This document shows, one piece after another, positions 1 through 4,388 of a stretch of 6,813 nucleotides of DNA (position 1 is the stretch's first letter; every line of letters starts with the position of its first letter). The notes under the pieces were generated by a model. That model searched no databases. It saw only the letters and a program-made list of their open reading frames with translations, and was not told the DNA's origin. The stretch is from an uncultured Synergistales bacterium (lineage in GTDB: Bacteria; Synergistota; Synergistia; Synergistales; Aminobacteriaceae), in the NCBI GenBank assembly GCA_937957815.1, contig CALFXN010000328.1:1-6813 (forward strand), written 5' to 3'. The position numbers and the translations under genes are program-made.

Positions 1-482
1 CCCGTCCGCGCGTCCGTACGCGCCATGCTCATGAGATCGTCGTCGAGTCTCGCGTCGCATGCGGCCCGAATCTTCCCGACCATTTCGGGAAGCGGGATGA
101 CCTCCCTTCCGAGCATGTGCCCGCACTTCTTCGGAGCGACCTGATCCTCGAGCTGGATACAGGCGACTCCCGCACGTTCGTACTCGCGGATCGTGCGTAG
201 GACGTTGACCGCATTGCCGTAGCCCGTGTCCGCATCCGCGATAAGCGGGACATCCACGGCGTCCGCGATTCTCGCGGCCCGTTCCGCCATCTCCGTCAGC
301 GTCAACAGTCCCACGTCCGGCCTCCCGAGAATGCTCGCGCTCGCTCCGTATCCCGTCATGTACACGGCATCGAAGCCCTCGCGCTCGGCGATTCTCGCGA
401 CGAGCGGATCGTGGACCCCGGGTGCGACCAGGATTCTGTCGCGCCCGAGGAGCCGACGCAGACGCGTTGTATTCTTCTCCAA
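1..482 (-). CDS. Isocitrate lyase/PEP mutase superfamily enzyme, probable 2-hydroxy-acid (methylisocitrate- or dimethylmalate-type) lyase, C-terminus cut off by the window
   Basis: This is a cytoplasmic TIM-barrel enzyme of the isocitrate lyase/PEP mutase superfamily, whose members cleave or rearrange 2-hydroxy and 2-oxo acids with Mg2+. Visible family signatures, numbered from the TTG start, are APGVHDP (20-26), YMTGYGASAS (41-50) followed by LGRPD, the metal-site run DADTGYG (83-89), QLEDQ (110-114), the active-site loop KKCGH (118-122) and ARTDA (154-158). The loop cysteine C120 is the catalytic residue in isocitrate and methylisocitrate lyases. True PEP mutases lack it, so a lyase is favoured over phosphonate chemistry. 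About 160 residues of a family usually near 290 are present. The start is inferred: no ATG lies upstream of the conserved core, the first in-frame ATG (359) is inside YMTGYG, and a TTG at 482 sits 9 nt after GAGGAGG. It follows dctM by 26 nt, so it is probably co-transcribed with the transporter and acts on the imported acid. The exact substrate is unknown; methylisocitrate, 2,3-dimethylmalate or oxaloacetate (decarboxylation) are all possible. Confidence 0.9.
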   Translation of the reverse strand, partial: MEKNTTRLRRLLGRDRILVAPGVHDPLVARIAEREGFDAVYMTGYGASASILGRPDVGLLTLTEMAERAARIADAVDVPLIADADTGYGNAVNVLRTIREYERAGVACIQLEDQVAPKKCGHMLGREVIPLPEMVGKIRAACDARLDDDLMSMARTDART

Positions 483-491
483 AATGGAAAT

Positions 492-498
492 CCTCCTC
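492..498 (-). promoter_or_regulatory. Ribosome binding site deciding the TTG start of the lyase-family gene
   Basis: The minus strand reads GAGGAGG here, a near-complete anti-Shine-Dalgarno match lying between the dctM stop (509-511) and the lyase-family reading frame. It is 9 nt before the TTG at 482 and 6 nt before an in-frame ATT at 485. No ATG or GTG is available at a suitable distance, so TTG is the preferred start and ATT the less likely alternative. Confidence 0.75.
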
Positions 499-508
499 GA
501 ACCGGTCC

Positions 509-1786
509 CTACATGACGGACGGGAGCCACGTGCTCATCGCTGGGAAGATCATCGTGAGAACAAGCATCGCAAGAATGAGGATCACGAAGGGCCAGACGC
601 CCTCGATGACTTCCGACATGCGGATATCCTCGCGAAGGCCGTTGATGACGTACAGGTTCATGCCGACGGGGGGCGTGATGAGCGCCATCGTCATGTTGAC
701 CGTCAGGATGATCGCGTACCAGATCGGGTCGATGTGAAGCGCGTGAAGGATCGGCGTCACGAGCGGCATCGTCAGCAGGACGATCGACACCGTCTCGAGG
801 AGGCAGCCGAGGACCATCATGAGAAGGTTCATCGCGATGATGAACATCATCGGGGAAAACTGGTTCTCGATGATGAGTTCCGTGAGCTTCTGCGGAATTT
901 CGAGCATCGTCATGACGCGGCCGAAGAGGACCGCGGAGGCGATGATGATCGCGATCATCGAAGACGTCGTGAGCGATTTGAGGCAGATGCCGGGCAAATC
1001 CTTCAGCGACAGCGTCCTGTAGACGACGAGCGTCACGAAGAGGCTGTACACGAGACCGACCGCGGCGGCTTCCGTCGGCGTGAAGGCCCCCGTGTAAATG
1101 CCGCCGATGATGAGGAAAGGCAGGAACAACCCCCACAGATTCTTGCGGGTAATCGACATTCGTTCGCCCCATGCGGCCTTCGGCAGCGGCGTGAAGCCAC
1201 CCCGCTTGCTCTTGTAGACCGCGTAGGCGATGAAGATCGCCGTGAGAACGAGTCCGGGAATGACGCCGGCGATGAAAAGCTTTCCTACGGACTCCTCGGT
1301 GATGGAGCCGTAGAGGATCAGCGGGATGCTCGGCGGGATGAGGATGCCGAGCGTTCCTCCGGCGGCCAGCAGCCCCAGCGTGAACTTCTTGTCGTATCCG
1401 CGCTCGATCATCGCCGGGTAGGCGACCATTCCGATCGTTGCCGCCGTCGCCGCGCCGGATCCCGTGATCGCCGCGAAGAAGGCGCACGCAACGACCGTCG
1501 CGATCGCGAGACCTCCGGGCAGATGGCGGACCCAGACGTTCGCGACGTCGAACAGGTCGTCGCCGATCCGTCCGTCGAGAAGGACCTGGCTCATGAGAAC
1601 GTAGAGCGGAATCGCCAGGACGACGAAGCTGTCGAGCGCCGTGAACACCGACGATCCGACGACCTTCATCGGAAGGTCGTACATGAGGACGAGGAGCAGC
1701 GACGTCGTCCCGAGGGAAAATGCCACCGGAAGCCCGATGAAAAGGATCAGCAGGAGCAGGAAGATGACGAATAGGAAGCTGGTCAT
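509..1786 (-). CDS. dctM: TRAP transporter large permease subunit, DctM family
   Basis: This is the large, ion-coupled membrane subunit of a tripartite ATP-independent periplasmic (TRAP) transporter, which moves the substrate delivered by DctP across the inner membrane. The 425-residue product is standard length for DctM and hydrophobic throughout, with about a dozen membrane spans. Family hallmarks are GLPVAFSLG (18-26), AIPLYVLMS (58-66), ITGSGAATAATIG (107-119), GTLGILIPPSIPLILYG (144-160), FTPTEAAAVG (235-244) and ITPPVGMNLYV (370-380). The start at 1786 is chosen over an upstream ATG at 1903 because the extra 39 residues would be arginine-rich, unlike the family, and would lie inside dctQ. 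The chosen ATG overlaps the dctQ stop as ATGA and has a GGGAGGCG ribosome binding site inside the end of dctQ, which implies translational coupling. The symbol denotes the family; C4-dicarboxylate specificity is not shown. Confidence 0.96.
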   Translation of the reverse strand: MTSFLFVIFLLLLILFIGLPVAFSLGTTSLLLVLMYDLPMKVVGSSVFTALDSFVVLAIPLYVLMSQVLLDGRIGDDLFDVANVWVRHLPGGLAIATVVACAFFAAITGSGAATAATIGMVAYPAMIERGYDKKFTLGLLAAGGTLGILIPPSIPLILYGSITEESVGKLFIAGVIPGLVLTAIFIAYAVYKSKRGGFTPLPKAAWGERMSITRKNLWGLFLPFLIIGGIYTGAFTPTEAAAVGLVYSLFVTLVVYRTLSLKDLPGICLKSLTTSSMIAIIIASAVLFGRVMTMLEIPQKLTELIIENQFSPMMFIIAMNLLMMVLGCLLETVSIVLLTMPLVTPILHALHIDPIWYAIILTVNMTMALITPPVGMNLYVINGLREDIRMSEVIEGVWPFVILILAMLVLTMIFPAMSTWLPSVM

Positions 1787-2298
1787 TCCGCGACGCCTCC
1801 CTTCGGAGTGAGAACGCTTTCGTTGAAACGGACGACGGCGATGATCAGGAACTGGAGCGTCAGGAGCGCGAAGCCGAGAAAGAGCGCCGACTGCGGGATC
1901 CACATCGGGACGCGGAGCGGCGTCGCGGACACCTTGGAGAACTTCAGGGACGACGCGAGCATCAGGTATCCCTGCCAGGCGACGACGGCCGAAAAGCCCA
2001 TTCCGACGATCGACGTCACGACTTCAAGCATCTTCTGAGTCCGTTTCGAGAGCTTCTCGAGGACGAGATCGATCCGGACGTGCTTTCCCTTCTGGAGCGT
2101 ATAGGAACACCCCGCCAGCATCGTCCACATATAGATATAGACCGCGACTTCCTGGACCCATATCGTCGGGGAATTGAAGAAATATCTGCACACGACTTCA
2201 TAGGAAAGAATGAGTCCCATGATGAGGATGCCGAGGCCGCTGATGTATCCGAGAACGGCGTTGCATCGCTCGACGATGGCGCGAAAGCCTCCGAACAT
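1783..2298 (-). CDS. dctQ: TRAP transporter small permease subunit, DctQ family
   Basis: This is the small membrane subunit that pairs with DctM in a TRAP transporter. The 171-residue product has four predicted membrane spans (about 13-33, 50-68, 92-115 and 136-157), as expected for DctQ. The family signature is clear: EVVCRYFFNSPTIWVQE (34-50), the conserved arginine-tyrosine followed by the tryptophan and glutamate before helix two, and later KGKHVRIDLV (70-79), the usual G-x-H-V-R-x-D motif. The start at 2298 is preferred over an in-frame ATG at 2340 because it has an AAAGGAG site (2306-2312) at a normal distance, and the upstream extension would run through the intercistronic hairpin. Its stop overlaps the dctM start by 4 nt, which fits equimolar synthesis of the two membrane subunits. 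Confidence 0.95.
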   Translation of the reverse strand: MFGGFRAIVERCNAVLGYISGLGILIMGLILSYEVVCRYFFNSPTIWVQEVAVYIYMWTMLAGCSYTLQKGKHVRIDLVLEKLSKRTQKMLEVVTSIVGMGFSAVVAWQGYLMLASSLKFSKVSATPLRVPMWIPQSALFLGFALLTLQFLIIAVVRFNESVLTPKGGVAE

Positions 2299-2321
2299 AC
2301 TGACACTCCTTTCTTCAAAAC

Positions 2322-2358
2322 GCGAGCGGAGGGCAGGCAACTGACGCCCTCCGCTCGC
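2322..2358 (-). terminator. Strong intercistronic hairpin between dctP and dctQ (attenuator, partial terminator or mRNA-stabilising stem)
   Basis: Positions 2322-2334 and 2346-2358 form a perfect 13-bp GC-rich inverted repeat around an 11-nt loop. In the direction of transcription the stem is followed by GTTTTG, only four T residues, and then directly by the dctQ ribosome binding site. The stem begins 15 nt after the dctP stop codon. Such hairpins after a binding-protein gene commonly protect the upstream message or cut read-through, so that more DctP than DctQM is made. The short T tract argues for partial rather than complete termination. The structure is seen directly; its effect is inferred. 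Confidence 0.7.
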
Positions 2359-2373
2359 TCGAACGGAACCGGA

Positions 2374-3366
2374 CTACTTCCCCCGTGCGATTTCGAGGAG
2401 CTTCTTGCCGAGGTCTCCGGTCTTCTTCTCGAACGCCGCACGAACGGGTTCCGTCGCCTTCACGAACAGCTCGCGCTCCGCGTCGGTGATCGTATGGACT
2501 TCGAGCTTGGCGTCGCGGATCACCTTTTCGGCGTCGGCCTCGGACTGCGCGATCGCGCCGCGGATCCATTCCTCGGCTTCCTTGCCGGCCTTCAGGATGG
2601 CGTCCTTCTCGTCCTGCTTCAGGGAGTCCCACCACTCGAGGTTCGCCTGCATGACGAACTGCGCCGTCGTATAGTTGGCTATCGTCAGGTACTTCTGGAC
2701 TTCGAAGATCTTCCGGGAAACGGCGGCGGGCATTCCGGTCGTGGCTCCGTCGACCGTTCCGCGCTGGAGGGCCATGTACATCTCCGACGAACTCATGACG
2801 GTCGGAGCGGCGCCGAGCGCCGTGAGGGTCTCCGCGTCGCCGCTGCCGAACGAACGCATCGTGAGCCCCTTGAAGTCCTCGGGCTTCGTGAGCGGCCGCT
2901 TGCTGTTGAAGAACTGGATGTACCCGTAGTCGACCCAGAACAGGTCCTTGACGCCCTTTTTCTGGAACTCCGCGTCAAAGATGACTCCCGCGCCACCTTC
3001 GATGAACTTCTTCGGGGACGTCAGATCCTTGAAGACGAACGGAAGCTCGAAGAAGTCCGCGACCGGAATCATTCCGGACCACTTGTTGACGGAAACGAGT
3101 CCCACCTCGACGGTGTTGTCCTGGAGCGCCTCGACGATTTCCGTGTCCTTGAAGAGCTGCGCCGAATCGAAGACCTTCGCCGTGACTGCGTTCTTGGAAT
3201 ATTCAGCTACTTTTTGCGCAAAGAGCTGGATTCCCTTGGAAATGTGGTGGGATGGAGGAAGTTGGTTGGAAATTCGGAACTCGGTTGCCGCGAACGCGGC
3301 CCCCGCGAGCACGAAAAGCGATGCAGCAACTATCGTAAAGATTGCCGTTTTCATCATCCGCTTCAT
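2374..3366 (-). CDS. dctP: TRAP transporter periplasmic substrate-binding protein, DctP family
   Basis: This is the extracytoplasmic binding protein that captures the substrate and delivers it to DctQM. From the start at 3366 the product is 330 residues, typical for DctP. Residues 1-26 form a Sec signal peptide: a basic start (MKRMMK), a hydrophobic core, and a likely cut after AAFA, giving a mature N-terminus ATEFRISNQLPPSHH. Family landmarks are the DNTVEVGLVSV stretch (83-93), FFELPFVF (105-112), FKGLTMRSFGSG (165-176) with R171 as the conserved substrate-carboxylate arginine, and ALQRGTVDG (199-207). After VDG comes ATTG, where many DctP proteins have QEN, so the ligand is probably not a plain C4-dicarboxylate; this is inference. 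The in-frame ATG at 3435 was rejected because it would put 23 polar residues before the signal peptide. The chosen ATG is preceded by GGGAGAG. Internal ATGs at residues 4 and 5 are less likely alternatives. Confidence 0.95.
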   Translation of the reverse strand: MKRMMKTAIFTIVAASLFVLAGAAFAATEFRISNQLPPSHHISKGIQLFAQKVAEYSKNAVTAKVFDSAQLFKDTEIVEALQDNTVEVGLVSVNKWSGMIPVADFFELPFVFKDLTSPKKFIEGGAGVIFDAEFQKKGVKDLFWVDYGYIQFFNSKRPLTKPEDFKGLTMRSFGSGDAETLTALGAAPTVMSSSEMYMALQRGTVDGATTGMPAAVSRKIFEVQKYLTIANYTTAQFVMQANLEWWDSLKQDEKDAILKAGKEAEEWIRGAIAQSEADAEKVIRDAKLEVHTITDAERELFVKATEPVRAAFEKKTGDLGKKLLEIARGK

Positions 3367-3449
3367 ATTCGTCACTCTCCCTGTGTGATAGTAGTACGTT
3401 ATCCCGGTTGCCTCTCTCGATACTTCCGGAACCACCGCCTGATCGGCCG

Positions 3450-4130
3450 CTATTCACCTCCCTGCGCGTTTTCACGATGCAATCGTCTGTGAAAATAGCT
3501 GTAATGCCGGTTTTCCCTGATATTTTCGAGATCTCCGGCAAGGAGCTCGTCGAGGATTTTCACGTGCTCGAGGGCAGACACTTCGAGGTGTTTTTCCTCT
3601 TTGAGATCCCGGATCATTGCTATCTGGAGCTGGCTGTAGATTCCCTTGAGAAGGTGATGAGTCCATCTCCTACCGGAACATTCGGAGAGAAGGAGGTGGA
3701 ACTGGAGATCTTTCTTCGTGAAGGCGATGACCTTCTCTTCTCTGCCGAGGCCGCTCCGGCTGACCTCGACCATTTCGTCGAGAATCGTGCGAAGCCGTCC
3801 GGCGATCTCCGGCGTCAGGAGACCGCCGCGGACGATCGCGTCGAAAACCTGGCTCTCGAGAGCGAAACGAATGTCGTAGAGTTCCGCGACATCCTCTTCC
3901 GAGTAATCCAGGACAAGGGCACCGCGCCGGGGAATTGAGCGGACGAGTCCCTGGGAATCGAGTATCCGGAGCGCTTCGCGCACCGGAGCGCGACTGATGT
4001 CGAGAGATCGGGCCACCTCTTCTTCCCGGATGTAGGTTCCGCGAGGGTACTGATCTGACACGAGAAGATGTGTCAGGAGGTATTCCGCGACTTCCTCAGA
4101 GAGCGAGTGATGTTCGATATGGGTGACCAT
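3450..4130 (-). CDS. GntR-family transcriptional regulator with FCD ligand-binding domain (FadR subfamily)
   Basis: This is a cytoplasmic dimeric DNA-binding regulator, 226 residues, the usual size for the FadR/FCD subfamily. The N-terminal winged helix is clear at about 10-75, with IREEEVARSLDISRAPVREAL (34-54), in which ISRAPVREAL is the GntR recognition-helix signature, then LDSQGLVRSIPRRGALV (57-73). The C-terminal half is an all-helical FCD domain. It keeps likely metal and carboxylate ligands D141 and H145 (DLQFH) and H189 (EHVKILDEL), with H209 or H214 as the fourth ligand. FCD regulators of this kind usually sense organic acids. The start at 4130 has a GAGGAG site just upstream. An in-frame ATG at 4178 was rejected because it lies in the candidate promoter and operator. 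The gene is 83 nt before dctP on the same strand with no visible terminator between, so it most likely controls the transporter and lyase genes and itself. Whether it acts as repressor or activator cannot be read, though repression is commoner. Confidence 0.94.
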   Translation of the reverse strand: MVTHIEHHSLSEEVAEYLLTHLLVSDQYPRGTYIREEEVARSLDISRAPVREALRILDSQGLVRSIPRRGALVLDYSEEDVAELYDIRFALESQVFDAIVRGGLLTPEIAGRLRTILDEMVEVSRSGLGREEKVIAFTKKDLQFHLLLSECSGRRWTHHLLKGIYSQLQIAMIRDLKEEKHLEVSALEHVKILDELLAGDLENIRENRHYSYFHRRLHRENAQGGE

Positions 4131-4156
4131 AGGGTTTCTCTCCTCTGATTTCAGGG

Positions 4157-4183
4157 ATAGTATGTCTACTGTCGACAATTCAA
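4157..4183 (-). promoter_or_regulatory. Candidate promoter of the gntR-dctPQM-lyase unit
   Basis: On the minus strand, TTGAAT (4178-4183) resembles a -35 element and TACTAT (4157-4162) a -10 element. The spacer is 15 bp, shorter than the preferred 16-18, which would make a weak or regulated promoter. Transcription would start near 4150, about 20 nt before the regulator's ATG and just upstream of its ribosome binding site. A perfect TTGACA further upstream (4215-4220) has no good -10 at a normal distance; the nearest, TATGAT at 4187-4192, is 22 bp away. The assignment rests on motif matching only. Confidence 0.4.
4163..4177. promoter_or_regulatory. Candidate GntR-family operator, 15-bp near-perfect palindrome
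   Basis: The plus strand reads TGTCTACTGTCGACA: two 7-bp arms, TGTCTAC and GTCGACA, around a central T, with one mismatch. It contains the perfect 8-bp palindrome TGTCGACA. Size and the GT...AC arm pattern fit sites used by FadR-subfamily regulators. It exactly fills the spacer between the candidate -35 and -10 of the adjacent regulator gene, an ideal place for autorepression. I did not find a convincing second copy in front of dctP or in front of the divergent UPF0182 gene. Confidence 0.5.
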
Positions 4184-4299
4184 TTAATCATAACGCTACT
4201 CCTTAATTTTATTCTGTCAAGTTTGGATACTGAATACATAAGACATCGCGGCCTGGTCATCCCGCGCAGATTCCACTATCCTGCTGCCCCTCGTTGCCC

Positions 4300-4305
4300 T
4301 ACAAT
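4300..4305 (+). promoter_or_regulatory. Possible -10 element for the UPF0182 gene
   Basis: TACAAT matches the -10 consensus at five of six positions and lies 80 nt before the UPF0182 start. The hexamer 17 bp upstream, TATCCT (4277-4282), is a poor -35, so the promoter is uncertain. If used, transcription would begin near 4312, almost on the ATG of the leader ORF at 4314. Confidence 0.25.
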
Positions 4306-4313
4306 TAGGTTTC

Positions 4314-4388
4314 ATGAATGTCACGATCGGTTCCGAAAGATCCCCCGAGATTTCGGGGAAATGCTTTCAGGAGGTAATTTCCGAATGA
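4314..4388 (+). CDS. Possible 24-residue leader peptide overlapping the UPF0182 start
   Basis: An ATG at 4314 opens 24 codons (beginning MNVTIGSERS, ending EVISE) that stop at a TGA whose first bases share the ATG of the UPF0182 gene as ATGA. Such an overlap would couple the two translations. Against it, only a weak AGG lies upstream, the downstream gene has its own good AGGAGG inside this frame, and the peptide resembles nothing I recognise. It spans the small hairpin at 4343-4358. It may be a real leader or chance. Confidence 0.25.
   Translation: MNVTIGSERSPEISGKCFQEVISE
4343..4358 (+). repeat. Small inverted repeat (6-bp stem, 4-nt loop) in the UPF0182 leader
   Basis: CCCCGA (4343-4348) pairs with TCGGGG (4353-4358) around GATT. 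The hairpin ends 10 nt before the AGGAGG of the UPF0182 gene and is followed by AAATGCTTTC rather than a T tract, so it is not a normal terminator. It could affect translation initiation or message stability. It is short enough to be chance in GC-rich DNA. Confidence 0.4.

Larger units (their letters stand above)
4131..4384. other. Divergent intergenic region between gntR and the UPF0182 gene
   Basis: This 254-nt spacer separates the two divergent units. Its left part, about 4178-4245, is clearly more AT-rich than the genes and holds the candidate gntR promoter and operator. The middle, 4246-4299, shows no recognisable element. The right part carries a possible -10, a short leader ORF, a small hairpin and the ribosome binding site AGGAGG (4369-4374) of the UPF0182 gene. 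No RNA gene was recognised. Confidence 0.7.

Noticed and set aside
944..959. Perfect 16-bp palindrome GATGATCGCGATCATC inside dctM
   Set aside because: It falls in codons for an Ile/Ala/Met-rich membrane span (MIAIIIA), where ATC, GCG and ATG codons readily create such symmetry; no regulatory context.
422..1774. Long plus-strand open frame (450 codons) opposite dctM
   Set aside because: The translation is an extremely charged Arg/Asp/Glu/His-rich string with no recognisable domain, and it mirrors the codon bias of the clear dctM gene on the other strand. It is a shadow frame.
2080..3492. Long plus-strand open frame (470 codons) opposite dctQ and dctP
   Set aside because: It lies across two well-supported genes on the other strand, spans their intergenic gap, and has the low-complexity charged composition of an antisense shadow.
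4180..4206. AAGGAG followed by ATG ATT AAT TGA on the minus strand, upstream of gntR
   Set aside because: A three-codon ORF with a good ribosome binding site, but it lies upstream of the preferred transcription start and is too short to distinguish from chance.
4187..4220. TTGACA with TATGAT as an alternative gntR promoter
   Set aside because: Both hexamers are good, but the 22-bp spacer is too long for a normal sigma-70 promoter; kept only as a remark.
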